A DNA stretch of 64,000 nt from Phaseolus vulgaris (GCF_000499845.2 NC_023749.2:23126878-23190877); one strand, 5' to 3'; shown: positions 1 through 10,422, numbered from the stretch's first letter. Numbers and translations: made by a program. Notes: generated by a model from the sequence alone, not told the origin.

Positions 1-2
1 TG

Positions 3-3000
3 GAATTGCCTCTTGACCAGCTAAGGCCCTATGGAGGGTGCCTATATGGGTTCGCTGGTGACCAGGTGGAGGTCAGGGGGTATATTGATTTGAGAACCAC
101 GTTTACGGATGAGGCTGGTTCGAGGACGGAGAAAATCAAGTACCTCATCGTAAACGCTCCTTCAGCATATAACATCCTGTTGGGAAGGCCCACGCTTAAC
201 AGGATAGGCGCCATTCCGTCGACTCGGCACATGAAGGTAAAGTTGCCGTCTATGGAGGGGGTGGTGATCACGATCAAGTCTGATAAGAAAGAAGCGAAAA
301 AGTGCTATGAGAATAGCCTGAAAAACAAGAGATCAGTGAGTTATGTAACAACCACCCCACCTCCCGGTGTGAAGCCCAGATCGACGGTAGTGGAAGAGAC
401 CGTCGGAAGGGACGTGGAGATGGTGGACGCTGAGCTGGTGGAGGGAAACGCTGGTCTGGAGGAGGAAGAGGCGCGGAATCGCCCTGAGGAAGCGAGAGAG
501 CAGGGAATCGCGAGGGCGGTGATCGCCCGAGAATCCAGGCCAAAACCTGTCGAGCAGTGGCTCGAGAAAGAGATCGGGGGAAAGATCTTCAAGCTGGGAA
601 GATCTCTGGAGGTCGAGCTCCAGGACCAGATCGCCAAGGTGATTGAGCGGCATCTGGACGCGTTTGCATGGTCCGCTTCGGACATGCCCGGGATTGATCC
701 CGACTTCTTGTGCCACCATCTGGCGATGGACAACTTGGTGAGACCAGTGCGACAAAGAAGAAGAAAGTTCAACGAGGAAAGGAGGCAGGCGATTAGAGAT
801 GAAACACATAAGCTCCTTGCTGCAGGCCACATCAGGGAAGTCCAGTACCCTGAATGGTTGGCAAATGTCGTGCTGGTGAAGAAGAGTAACGGGAAATGGC
901 GCATGTGCGTCGATTTCACCGACCTGAACAAAGCTTGCCCAAAGGATTCATATCCTTTACCAAGTATAGACGCCCTGGTTGACAGTGCTGCAGGGTGTAA
1001 GTTGCTGAGTTTCCTGGATGCCTTCTCGGGGTATAATCAGATCAAGATGCATCCCATGGATGAAGAGAAGACAGCCTTCATGACGGAGAGGTCGTGCTAT
1101 TGCTACAAGGTAATGCCGTTTGGGCTGAAGAACGCGGGGGCCACGTACCAGAGACTGATGGATCGAGTACTGGCACCAATGCTGGGAAGGAACGTGCAAG
1201 CGTACGTCGATGACATGGTCGTGACCTCGCCGGAAAAGAGCAAGCACGTTGCTGACTTGGAGGAATTGTTCACGACGATCGCCAAGTTCAGATTGAAGCT
1301 GAATCCAGAGAAATGTATTTTCGGCGTGGAAGCTGGGAAGTTTTTGGGTTTCCTCTTGACTGAAAGAGGCATAGAGGCCAACCCTGATAAGTGTGCCGCC
1401 ATCTTGGCGATGAGGAGCCCAGCTACGGTGAAGGAGGTTCAACAGCTAACAGGTCGGATGGCAGCCCTGTCTCGCTTCGTGTCCGCTAGCGGAGAAAAGG
1501 GCCATCCCTATTTTCAGTGCCTGAGGCGCAACAATAAGTTTGTTTGGACGAAAGAGTGCGAGGAATCTTTCGTCAAGCTGAAGGAGTATCTGGCGAGCCC
1601 GCCGGTTCTGTGCAAACCGCTGGTGGGAACCCCTCTCAGGTTGTATTTTGCTGTAACTGAGAGGGCGGTGAGTGCGGTGCTCGCCCAGGATCAAGGTCAG
1701 GCTCAGAAGCCTATTTATTTTGTGAGCAAGGTGTTGCAGGGCCCCGAAACGAGATACCAGGCCCTGGAGAAGGCTGCGCTGGCTGTGGTATTTTCGGCGA
1801 GGAGGTTGCGCCACTACTTCCATAGCTTCACAATACTGGTGATGACTGACTTGCCCATCCAGAAGGTCTTGAAGAAGCCTGACGTTGCAGGAAGGATGGT
1901 GAAATGGGCAGTGGAGCTGTCAGAGTTTGACATCAAGTATGAGCCCCGAGGCCCGATCAAGGGGCAAATCTTTGCAGATTTCGTGGTCGAGCTCTCATCT
2001 GAGGCAACGCGATTTGAAGGGGACGATTTCCGTTGGGTACTTTCGGCGGATGGATCGTCGAACCAACAGGGCAGCGGTGCTGGAGTCATATTGGAAGGAC
2101 CCAACGGCGTGCTGATTGAACAATCTCTGAGGTTTGCCTTCAAAGCCAGTAACAATCAAGCAGAGTATGAGGCGTTGATTGCCGGAATTTTGCTGGCCAA
2201 GGAGATGGGAGCTAGGGTGCTGATGGCAAAGAGTGACTCGCTGCTAGTCACAGGGCAAGTAACAGGAGAGTTCCAGGCTAAAGATCCACAAATGGCGGCC
2301 TATCTGGAATATGTGCAGGAGTTCAAGAGTTCTTTTGCCTCCTTTGAAGTAGTGCATGTGCCCAGAGAGCAGAATGCCCGAGTTGACTTGCTAGCTAAGC
2401 TCGCCAGTTCAGGCAAGGGGGGTAGGCAGAGGACGGTAATTCAAGAAACTCTGAAGGCGCCGAGAGCATTTGTGGCAGATCACCTGGTCCTTCAGATAAG
2501 CAAGTCGACGGAGAAAGCCGCGAGAAGCCATAAGTCCCTGACGCAAGAAACTCTGAGATCGCCGAGAGTTAGAGCATGTCGGGGAGAGAAGGTGAACGTG
2601 ATGCAGGTCTGCGCTACCCATGAGCCAGACACTTGGATAACGCAGTACAAGCGGTGCCTGGCGGATGGCCTTCTCCCGCTGGATCCGACTGAGGCTAGGA
2701 AGGTAAAGAAGAATTCTAGCAAGTACACCCTGATTGATGGCGATCTGTACAGGTTTGGGTTCACTCACCCGCTCCTGGAATGTATACATGGCGAGAAGTG
2801 CACGAGAATCATGGCGGAGCTCCACGAAGGTATATGCGGAAGCCACGTTGGGGGTCGAGCTCTGGCCGCGAGGACTCTCCGTGCAGGATACTACTGGCCA
2901 TCGATGAGAGAAGATTGCAAGAAGTATGCCCAATGTTGCAAACAATGCCAACAGCACGCCGATTGGCATAAAGCACCTCCCGAGGAGTTGAAGTCGATCT

Positions 3001-3860
3001 ATAGCCCTTGGCCGTTTCATACTTGGGGAATCGACATCCTGGGACCTTTCCCGCTGGCGATCAGGCAGATGAAGTACTTGGTGGTGGCGATTGAATATTT
3101 CACCAAGTGGATCGAAGCAGAACCAGTGGCCCAGATCACCGCACACAAGATCGAAGGTTTCGTGTGGAAGAACATCGTGTGCCGGTTTGGAGTGCCTAAA
3201 CGCCTGGTGTCGGATAATGGGACTCAGTTTGCAAGCCACCTGTTGAAGAAACTTTGCGAAGGGGTGGGAATTCAACAAGTGTTTGCATCCGTCGAGCACC
3301 CTCAGGCAAATGGCCAGGTGGAGTTAGCTAATCGGGTGTTGTTGAGAGGTTTGAAAAGAAGGCTAGAAAAAGCCAAGGGAAGCTGGGCTGAGGAGGTGCC
3401 CCGTATAGTCTGGGCATACCATACCACCGAGCAGTCAGGAACCCATAAGACCCCGTTCAGCCTAGTCTATGGGTGTGATGCGATGATTCCAGTAGAGATT
3501 CAGGAGAGCTCGCCGAGATTCCAGAACTTTGTAGAGGAAGACTCGAATGAAGAGAGAAGGCTGAACCTGGATCTACTGGATGAGGTTAGAGAGGAAGCGA
3601 GATTGAAGGCTGAGGCGGTGAAGAGGAGGATTGAACGAAGGTACAACTCGAGGGTGATGCCAAGGCAATTTAGAGAAGGCGACCTGGTGATGAGAAAAGC
3701 CCACCAGTACGAGATGGAGAATAAGCTGTCGCCCAAGTGGACTGGACCGTTCAGAATAACCGAGGCGCTCGGGAACGGCGCCTACCGCTTAGAGACGCTG
3801 GAAGGAGGGGCGATTCCTCGCACCTGGAACGCCACGCACCTGAAGTTGTACTATAGTTAA
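3..3860 (+). CDS. Element A gag-pol polyprotein, C-terminal 1285 residues (RT, RNase H, second RNase H, integrase)
   Basis: Reading frame opens at base 3 and stays open to the stop at 3858-3860; the start and the protease active site lie before the window. Residues counted from base 3: protease C-terminal part with an LLGRP motif about 56-62; reverse transcriptase about 260-480 with YVDD near 400; RNase H about 545-660; a second, archaeal-type RNase H (ADGSSNQQGSGAG) about 680-815; integrase zinc finger with CX2C (CCKQCQ) near 978; catalytic core with D in GIDILGPF near 1009, D in SDNGTQF near 1070 and E in NGQVE near 1100. The protein would copy the RNA to DNA and integrate it. No lesion is visible, so A pol may be functional. 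Compared with C, E is followed by L rather than S in the last motif. The ending NATHLKLYYS is shared with B and C. Confidence 0.93.
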   Translation, partial: ELPLDQLRPYGGCLYGFAGDQVEVRGYIDLRTTFTDEAGSRTEKIKYLIVNAPSAYNILLGRPTLNRIGAIPSTRHMKVKLPSMEGVVITIKSDKKEAKKCYENSLKNKRSVSYVTTTPPPGVKPRSTVVEETVGRDVEMVDAELVEGNAGLEEEEARNRPEEAREQGIARAVIARESRPKPVEQWLEKEIGGKIFKLGRSLEVELQDQIAKVIERHLDAFAWSASDMPGIDPDFLCHHLAMDNLVRPVRQRRRKFNEERRQAIRDETHKLLAAGHIREVQYPEWLANVVLVKKSNGKWRMCVDFTDLNKACPKDSYPLPSIDALVDSAAGCKLLSFLDAFSGYNQIKMHPMDEEKTAFMTERSCYCYKVMPFGLKNAGATYQRLMDRVLAPMLGRNVQAYVDDMVVTSPEKSKHVADLEELFTTIAKFRLKLNPEKCIFGVEAGKFLGFLLTERGIEANPDKCAAILAMRSPATVKEVQQLTGRMAALSRFVSASGEKGHPYFQCLRRNNKFVWTKECEESFVKLKEYLASPPVLCKPLVGTPLRLYFAVTERAVSAVLAQDQGQAQKPIYFVSKVLQGPETRYQALEKAALAVVFSARRLRHYFHSFTILVMTDLPIQKVLKKPDVAGRMVKWAVELSEFDIKYEPRGPIKGQIFADFVVELSSEATRFEGDDFRWVLSADGSSNQQGSGAGVILEGPNGVLIEQSLRFAFKASNNQAEYEALIAGILLAKEMGARVLMAKSDSLLVTGQVTGEFQAKDPQMAAYLEYVQEFKSSFASFEVVHVPREQNARVDLLAKLASSGKGGRQRTVIQETLKAPRAFVADHLVLQISKSTEKAARSHKSLTQETLRSPRVRACRGEKVNVMQVCATHEPDTWITQYKRCLADGLLPLDPTEARKVKKNSSKYTLIDGDLYRFGFTHPLLECIHGEKCTRIMAELHEGICGSHVGGRALAARTLRAGYYWPSMREDCKKYAQCCKQCQQHADWHKAPPEELKSIYSPWPFHTWGIDILGPFPLAIRQMKYLVVAIEYFTKWIEAEPVAQITAHKIEGFVWKNIVCRFGVPKRLVSDNGTQFASHLLKKLCEGVGIQQVFASVEHPQANGQVELANRVLLRGLKRRLEKAKGSWAEEVPRIVWAYHTTEQSGTHKTPFSLVYGCDAMIPVEIQESSPRFQNFVEEDSNEERRLNLDLLDEVREEARLKAEAVKRRIERRYNSRVMPRQFREGDLVMRKAHQYEMENKLSPKWTGPFRITEALGNGAYRLETLEGGAIPRTWNATHLKLYYS

Positions 3861-3926
3861 GAGCTTTGTAAGTAAAGACGAACACAAAAGTTATATTACA
3901 ATGCTTCTGATAAAACAGTTTGAAGA

Positions 3927-3976
3927 GGGCACTCTTTTTTCCCTAAGGAGGGTTTTTAATGAGGCCACCCAATAAA
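3927..3976 (+). terminator. Conserved hairpin and AATAAA just after pol (element A)
   Basis: About 70 bases after the pol stop lies a T-run, CCCT-AAGG-AGGG, a second T-run, and then AATAAA at 3971-3976. The same block follows pol in B (29493-29543) and C (43003-43053). I infer an internal 3' end signal for the gag-pol RNA or a pause site before the convergent antisense gene. The function is untested. Confidence 0.45.
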
Positions 3977-4033
3977 AGAAGAGTTTACGAAGTATAAGGC
4001 GTTTTCAGATTGCATGCTTTCTAAAAAGTTTTA

Positions 4034-4756
4034 AGTCCTCATCGTTTTTCGGCGATTGGAGGCATCAGTTAAAGTTTATAAGTCCTCATCGTCTTTCGGC
4101 GATCGGAGGCACCAGTTAAAAGACCTCAACGCCCTCGCGCGTCCCGAGGCAAGTTAAAGACCTCCTCGCCGTCGAGCGAGTGCAGGCGAGAAAGAATAAA
4201 AGTCCTCAGTGTTTCTGGGGGTGAGAAGATGTAACCCCTGGGGCAATGTAGAGGCAAGTAAAAGACCTCCTCGCCGTCGAGCGAGTGCAGGCGAGAAAGA
4301 GTAAAAGTCCTCAGTGTTTCTGGGGGCGAGAAGATGTAACCCCTGGGGCAATGTAGAGGCAAGTAAAAGTCCTCGGTGTTTCTGGGGGCGAGAAGATGTA
4401 ACCCCTGGGGCAATGTAGAGGCAAGTGAAAGTCCTCAGTGTTTCTGGGGGCGAGAAGATGTAACCCCCAGGGCAATGTAGAGGCAAGTAAAAGTCCTCAG
4501 TGTTTATGGGGGCGAGAAGATGTAACCCCCGGGGCAATGTAGAGGCAAGTAAAAGTCCTCCGTGTTTCTGGGGGCGAGAAGATGTAACCCCTGGGGCAAT
4601 GTAGAGGCATGATTCAAAGACCTTCTCGCCTGTGAGCGAGTTCAGGCGAGTAAAAGACCTCCTCGCCTATGAGCGAGTTCAGGCGAGTTAAAGACCTTCT
4701 CGCCTATGAGCGAGTTCAGGCAAGATAAAATCCTTCTCGTCTCGAACGAGTTCAGG
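4034..4756. repeat. Hairpin-rich tandem repeat array between convergent genes (element A)
   Basis: Three repeat kinds follow one another. First come about 40-base units with CCTCATCG...CGGCGATYGGAGGC. Then there are six units of about 61-62 bases with GTGTTTCTGGGGGCGAGAAG and a CCCCTGGGGC core (near 4201, 4304, 4366, 4428, 4490, 4552). Last come about 36-base units with CTCGCC...GAGCGAG...GGCGAG. Each unit holds short inverted repeats (CTCGCC/GGCGAG, GGGG/CCCC). The array lies between the 3' ends of pol (+) and the antisense gene (-). B has a similar array with five 64-base units; C has a shorter form. Confidence 0.85.
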
Positions 4757-5360
4757 TATGGTGTAGAGGGTGGAAGAAGTTCTGAGGGTGGCTAAGGTAG
4801 GTTCGAAGAGAACGCCTAGCCACCCGGTCTCTTGCTCTGAAGCACAAGGAGGTAGAGAAGGATCCGAAAGGCGTCTCTACCCCCAGATCAAAGAACAATG
4901 GCCAAGGCGTGAAGCTAGAAAGAAGCTGATCGCCAAGAGTTGCTGGCGACCAGGAAAAGTTTAAACAGAGGCGAAAAAGTTAAAAGACCCGTTTTGATGA
5001 AGCAGATCGGGTGAAGCAGTGTTTAAGCCAGTAGCTGAGTCAAAGTTTGTTGCTTAAGGAATGTTTTTACGATAAGGTTAATTGCCTTAAGTTTACGAAT
5101 CGATAAAGTGATTGTTGCTTAAAGGTTGAAGTGGTTCGAAGCAGTTAAGTCAAAGATCGTGCCTACGGTTTTGCTAAGACATATCTTTGAGATTAAACAC
5201 ACAAGGAGTTGAAGCAATTAAAGAAGTTATAAGAGGAAGAACGTAGACCTTTGTCATTAACAGTGAATAACAGTTCAAAACATATGTACGAAAGGACATA
5301 AAGTCTATTACAAGTTATAATGCAAGGGAGAGTATGAAAGCGATGGATGAATTAAATTGA
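4757..5360. other. Conserved noncoding stretch between array and antisense gene (element A)
   Basis: About 600 bases without a supported gene. The first 200 bases (GGTGGCTAAGGTAGGTTCGA and after) are well conserved in B (from 30430) and C (from 43768); the rest is more divergent. It would hold the 3' UTR and poly(A) region of the antisense gene. Function unknown. Confidence 0.5.
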
Positions 5361-8020
5361 TCAGTCTTCGGCGGGCACCACTTTTCCATCCACCACTTCA
5401 TTATTCAGTGACACCATGCTGAGATCCAGGTCGGGGAACAAGCAGGCAAATTGTTCCCGTGCAGCTTCGAATCCAGCAGCCAGAATTTGAGCAGAGTTCA
5501 GCTTGAGTTCTTCAATCTGCTTCTGAAGTTCCTCAATCCGCTTCTTGAGATCTTCAGTTTGCTCTTTCAGCTCCTTATTCTGTTGCTCCAACTCTTCAAC
5601 CTGCTTCTTGAGTTGTTCATTGGTCTCTTAAGCCTGGAGAAGGTCTTCAACAACCTTCTTGGATTCCGCTTGCACTTGGGCCAATTCAGCAGCTACTTTT
5701 CCCTTCTCTTCGTTGGCCTCGGCGAGATCAGCTATGGCGTCGTCCCTTGCCTTTTCCACCTGCCCCAGGAGGGTCTCTCGCTCGGCTGACCTTTTCTCTA
5801 GTTTCTGCACCTTGGCGGCGTCGGCCTTTATGAGAGCCTCCAGGTCAGCCACCTTGACGCGGTAAGGCACAATCTTGCTCTCTAGTTCGATCTTTTCCTG
5901 AGCAAGTTGTTGCACTTTGTGGCGGAGATCAGTGGCCTCTTTGCGCGCCAACCTGAGCTCGGTGCTCATTGCGTCCTCCACTCGGGAGTGTTCAATCTCC
6001 GCCAGCGTCAAGTTGAAAGACAACTTCTCCACCTCAACCCTCATGGTGCTGTTCTCTGTCTTGAGGTTGAAGAGGTCGTCTTGGAGCCTCCTGGTGGAGC
6101 TTTCCACAGCTCTGGTGATGATGGCAGGGATGTCTTCTGCTATCGTCTTTAGCTTAGCAGATAGAGGCTCCCACATCCTCGTGACCTCAAGGGGGAGGTT
6201 TGCTGCTTGTAGAGGCACTAGAGGCGCTGTGGGGGCCTGTTGCGGGTTTTCGTCGCCACCTTCCTTAGCTGGTTCTTCAGTGGGCACTTCTCGGCGTGGT
6301 GACGACATCGGGGATTCAGTGATCAGAATCGGTGAGGTATGAGCGACCTCATCCCCGATTGGAGCAACCTCTGCGGCTGAGGCATTTGAAGGGGGACCCC
6401 CTCCAACTGATACATGTGGCGTGGAGGCGCTCGGGGGGTCCTCCATGAAGTTTGGCTCTTGAGCCTCAACCGCGGGTGGCGCAATGGCCAGCGGGATCGC
6501 TTGGACTGGTGAAACAGGAGCTTGTGGGGGTGGCGATGATGGAGGAGGAGCAGGTGTGGATGGTGGCGATGACGTGGGAAGAGGGGGTAGTGCAGGTGGT
6601 GAAGAAGGTGCCACCCTCTTCCTCATTGTAACGAGGCCATCCTCGGTGACCTCGTCATCTTCTTCCTCATCCTCTTGGACTATCTGGGGAGCTTTCCTCT
6701 TAGCCCTCTTGAGGACAAGCTTCTTCCGCTGGGCGGCGGGTTGGACGTCGGAGGGTGTTGGGCCCTTAGGTGACGATCGGCCCTGAGTGGCGGCGATCTC
6801 CACCATAGAATTTGGCACTGTTTGAGAGCCCGTCGCCAGCCCGTGGGTTCGGGCGAGCGCCCTCAATTCAGCAAGCATGCCCTTGCCCAACATGTTATCT
6901 GCATGGAACGAAAATGCATGGGTTAACTCAAGGAGAAAATAAGTTCATGAGGCAGTATGCAGCAAAACAAATGATTGGTGCAGGAAAAATAAAACCAAAG
7001 TCTTGCGCATAACGCACAAGACGCCCAGAAACCGTCAAATAGAACCGGTATTAAAACAGCAGTTTAAATGTTCTAACCTATTCGAATTTCGAGTTGGTCC
7101 TCGTAGAATTCGAAGCAGATCAGGGTGGTGGTAAGGAAAGTGATGTTGGCATCCGCGACCCTTTTCCAGAAAAGGCAGAGATCTCGGTCCAACGCTCCCA
7201 TGCTGTCAGGACTTCTGGGTCTCCTGAAGCAGCTCTTGGACTCTTTCTTCCCCTTGTCCACCCAGTACAAGGGGAAGCCGTCGAGTAGGGAGTCGTCCTT
7301 GTCGTTGGGGCGCACTTGGACGAACTTCCCTTTCCAGTCCTTATAGGATTGCTGGAAGATGGAGAAGATCGACCTCCCAGCAATCGCATTCAAGCTAATC
7401 CACAGGCGGTCTCCTGGGTGCTTGGCTTCGAAGAGGAATAAAAATACGTCCACGGATGCGGGCAAACCCAGATGGTCGCACATCACTTGGAACACTCGCA
7501 CGAACGCCCAGCTGTTGGGATGGAGCTGGGCGGCGGCGATGTTAAGCTCGGTAAGGAGCTCCCTTTCGAAACGAGTGAAAGGGAACTTGAGCTTCACCTT
7601 CTTGAATAAGGTCGTGTAGACGAAGCAGAAGGGCCCATCAGCACTCACCTTGTCATCAGCACAAACGGGCAGATCGGGGGGGCAAGGTAGCACTATCATC
7701 TTTTCATCGTGCTCCTTATGAAATGATTGATGAAGCTCATCCCCCTTAGTCAGCCGCAAAACTGCTCCAGCGGTGTTCACAGAAGATGTCTCCCTCAGAA
7801 GGGTCGAGTTGGCCCAGGGATACAAGGTTTTGAAGTCTGGCAAGGGAACGGGGGCTCCTCCGGCGATAGGTGGAGTCGCCTGGGCCAGGTTAGGGCGGGA
7901 AGACGCAGGCCTCTCTGCCTGGGAAGATGAAGCGCCACGAACTCGTGGTGGGTCGTGTGCTTGTGAAGGGGGGTTTCGTGATGAAGGAGGAGGATTCGGG
8001 GTGACCTTTGTGCGAGTCAT
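5361..8020 (-). pseudogene. Element A antisense spliced accessory gene (putative gypsy-type transposon domain plus coiled coil), one nonsense codon
   Basis: Transcribed against gag-pol. Coding exon one runs 8020 to 7078 and is 943 nt, as in B and C. It has a Pro/Ser-rich start (MTRTKVTPNPPP), then a region resembling the plant 'putative gypsy type transposon' family (Pfam Transposase_28, from memory), with FTRFERELLTELNIAAAQLH and DVFLFLFEAKHPGDR. Coding exon two runs 6898 to 5361. It carries a basic patch (KKLVLKRAKRK), an acidic run, a proline-rich region, a long coiled coil and a conserved tail (REQFACLFPDLDLSMVSL). Splicing the 6899-7077 intron joins the exons in frame through a split GAT codon. 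The only lesion is a TAA at 5628-5630 where C has CAA, removing about 90 residues. Function unknown; the basic patch suggests a nuclear protein. Confidence 0.78.
6899..7077 (-). other. Intron in element A antisense gene (179 bp, GT-AG)
   Basis: On the minus strand the donor is ATAG|GTTAGAAC (exon ends at 7078) and the acceptor CCATGCAG|ATAAC (exon starts at 6898). Equivalent introns are 177 bp in B (32515-32691) and 179 bp in C (45810-45988). Each copy has a stop codon right after the donor and an in-frame ATG just after the acceptor. This explains why two separate long frames appear. Confidence 0.82.
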
Positions 8021-8028
8021 TGTTGCAG

Positions 8029-8261
8029 CTGCAAAGGAAGAAGAAAAGGAAAAATGATCAGGGGTTACAGAGGCTGACTCGATCATGGAAGGAAGGTGAA
8101 AAACGAACGAACGTAGGTTCGTTGCGATGATTGACGAAGCCCTAAGTTACGTGGAAGGAGAAATGGAAAAAGCAACCCACAGCGTATGCACCAGGCAGTT
8201 ACAGGATGATGCGAATCGGTTAAAATGCAAGAAAAACCAGCAAAAGAAGGAAAGTAGGTAC
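8029..8261 (-). other. Probable 5' UTR intron of element A antisense gene (233 bp)
   Basis: Donor AAAAG|GTACC (exon ends at 8262) and acceptor TTTGCAG|CTGCAACA eight bases before the ATG at 8020. B (33643-33874, 232 bp) and C (46940-47172, 233 bp) keep both sites. An inverted repeat AACGAAC-GTAG-GTTCGTT sits inside at about 8105-8122. The call is inferred from conserved splice sites only. Confidence 0.6.
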
Positions 8262-8606
8262 CTTTTGATGATCAGGAAGACGATGAAGGATGATGGGGAT
8301 TCAGAATGTTGAAGAGCGCTGAGAGTTTTTTGCAGAAGAAGGTTAGAGCGTTCGTGAATGCGAGGGAAAGTGATGGAACAGTGTTGAGTGAAAATGGGTT
8401 TAAGAGTTTTTTCGAAATGGGTTTGGGAAGCGCAAACGGTGGCTGAAGGTAACCGTTGATGAAGCCACGTGTCCAGCGATGGGTGAGGGGTTTGGTGGAA
8501 GCGTCAGAGAAGCAGCAAGTACAACCGCTTGGAATTCTGCGTCAGTGCCACGTAGACCGGTGTTGACGTAACTCTTCTAGTCTTTTCGCTGGACAAGTCT
8601 TCGCTT
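8262..8606 (-). promoter_or_regulatory. Probable promoter and 5' UTR region of the antisense gene (element A)
   Basis: The 345 bases between the probable UTR donor and the 3' LTR are conserved in B and C, including CTTAAACCC and TTCCATCACTTT on the minus strand. I see no clear TATA box. By position this should hold the start site of the antisense transcript. Confidence 0.4.
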
Positions 8607-8618
8607 AAGACTGGGGGG
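8607..8618 (+). promoter_or_regulatory. Polypurine tract of element A
   Basis: AAGACTGGGGGG lies four bases before the 3' LTR. The same tract precedes the 3' LTRs of B and C. It would prime plus-strand DNA synthesis. Confidence 0.6.
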
Positions 8619-8622
8619 CTTG

Positions 8623-9419
8623 TGTACTGCCCTGGTAGTCGGAAGTGATGACGTGGCATCAAGCTACAGTATAGGCGTGTTGACAAGGCGCCAGGTTGGC
8701 AGAAGGGAAGGAAGTCGGGGGGCTCGTGAAGTCGCCAGTTATTAAGTTGGCGTGTTCCGATCTCCAGCATACCAGAACCGGCGATCACCAGGTTGGAGAT
8801 GAAGTCGCCAGATGTAAACTCAGGCGACCTTGAGATTGGAGATCGCCAGAGAAAACACATCGCCAGAGATGAAGGTGGTGCAGATTATGAAGGCGGCCGG
8901 CGAGACCACAGGGAAGGTGTATGAAGGCACCCTAACTCGCCAGTTCCAGTAGAGATCGCACTCCCAAGTTAGCTATGTACTGGGCAGTACCATGCATAGG
9001 TAACTTAGCAAAACGAGAGTAGAAGCAGCGCCCAAGTCAAGGAGGCTCCAGATGATGGCACGTGTACAGTTGGATGCGAGCCACGTGTCCAAGTCTGTAA
9101 CTGCCAGGAGAGAGAAAGTAACCAGGTATATAAGAGTTCTCAACGAACTTTCTGAGGTACGCACGTTCAGAATACACTCTTTACGCTTGCGAGTTATAGG
9201 GCTTACTGTGAGAGAGGATTTGCACGGTTCTTGTTCTCTTAGTATTTGGTGATTCGGTCACTGACTTGGGCGTTGGAGTGCGATCGGCCGCAGCGGCGCC
9301 GCTCTGTTTCTTTGCAGGTTCTTGAGGTGGATCTCGAATAGGAACGGAGGTGTGAAGCGGTGTGCACGTCGATCCTTTGACGAGGCAGTTTCCAGCGTTC
9401 TGGTCAACAGGCAGGATCA
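8623..9419 (+). repeat. Element A 3' LTR (797 bp)
   Basis: Starts TGTACTGCCCTGG and ends CAGGCAGGATCA. It aligns end to end with the B (820 bp) and C (792 bp) LTRs. A TATA box (TATATAAG) lies at 9127-9134. The 5' half is full of TCGCCAG or GGCGA motifs. Confidence 0.95.
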
Positions 9420-9720
9420 TAAAATATCATCAAATTAATAAATAGGTACAAGTAGTATAATACATGACCAAAGAAACATAATACTTTTAAATTCAAACTA
9501 CATACAGAAGGCTCTAAGTATAACGCTAGTTAAGGAAACTGCATTGAACCAACAAATGCTTCACCCTTTAATCTTATAAATTTTCAATTTGTGCACCTTC
9601 TAGAGAGATAAAGAACCTCTCACAAAAGTTCTTCAGACATAATCTATCTAAAACGTATCCATACATGCCATCACAACAAGTCTAATTTTACCAAATGCAT
9701 CTCAAGAATCAGAATCCTAC
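9420..9720. other. Unassigned AT-rich sequence between A and G
   Basis: 301 bases with no ORF, LTR end or repeat that I recognise. Before G inserted it was continuous with 52429-52473, giving about 346 bases lying between A and element I. It may be true chromosomal DNA or a worn-out repeat. Confidence 0.5.
9716..9720. repeat. Target site duplication of element G, left copy (CCTAC)
   Basis: CCTAC directly before the TGATGG start of the left G LTR. The identical CCTAC follows the CCATCA end of the right G LTR at 52424-52428. This shows that the two LTRs belong to one insertion. Confidence 0.9.
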
Positions 9721-10422
9721 TGATGGATTTGTGTCTTCTTCTTTGCGGTTTTTGAGAGGATTTGCGGAAGCTCCATGGTTTGATGGTGGACACAAGGCTC
9801 TCCTAGGAGTTGTGATAGCCTTGGAGGTGTATGAGAAGTATGATTTGAGAGAGGTGAGGCCTACTCTTCTTGGAGGTGAAAGTTTCGGAAGATTAAAAGC
9901 CTAATCCTAAGAAGTTTTAGGCAAAGAGTGAGAATGGCACAAAATTGAAAGCATTTCACTAATGAATTCATCTTGCAAATTCAATAGCCAAAGCTCTCCT
10001 TTTATAGGACTAGGAGGCCGGATTTACAAAGAGGAAAAGGGAGGAAAAATTCAAAGTGATGGCACATGTGATAAGTGGCGCCTAAATGGAGGTAGGTTCT
10101 AGAATCCTTCCATGTGTAGATGGTTTAGAACTTACGCCCATTAGGTCTAGATAATTGGGTTGGAACTTAGTTTAATTAGAAATGGGAATTTTTAATTAAA
10201 CTTAGGTTTAGCCTTCTAAGTACCACTTTACATGTTTCATCACAATTACAAAAAAATTTAAACTATGCTACTTTGACAAAAAGTAAAAAGTTATTCCACA
10301 CTAGAGTTTATGACATGTAAAATGTGTCCTCTTGACCCCTCTTTGACCATAACTCTAGTGGTTACCTCAATGTGACATTTTGGTGGCCTCTCAATGGATT
10401 GGTGTTGGGGCCTCTTCCATCA
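9721..10422 (-). repeat. Element G 3' LTR (702 bp)
   Basis: Read on the minus strand it ends at 9721 and begins at 10422 (TGATGGAAGAGGC). A TATA box (TATAAAAG) is at 9999-10006 on the minus strand. It pairs with 51725-52423. Confidence 0.93.

Larger units (their letters stand above)
1..9419 (+). mobile_element. Element A: Ty3/gypsy Tat-lineage LTR retrotransposon, 5' part outside window
   Basis: The window opens inside the protease-RT linker of this element and runs to the end of its 3' LTR at 9419. Order: pol (to 3860), hairpin and AATAAA, tandem array, convergent antisense gene (8020 to 5361), purine tract, 3' LTR (8623-9419). The layout and sequence match complete element C (36326-48319) and element B (17234-35049). 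The Tat assignment rests on a second RNase H-like domain between RNase H and integrase, the absence of a chromodomain, and the long 3' region with an antisense gene. The base run TAAAA at 9420-9424 should be its right target duplication; the left copy is outside the window. Confidence 0.93.

Noticed and set aside
341..3736. Long minus-strand frames opposite gag-pol (also in B, C and D)
   Set aside because: Shadows of the strongly biased sense codons; they have no start context or family resemblance and shift between copies.
4126..4537. Minus-strand frames with repeated peptides (RGYIFSPPETLRTF type)
   Set aside because: They are the translation of the 62-base tandem repeat; copies in B and C do not keep the frame or length.
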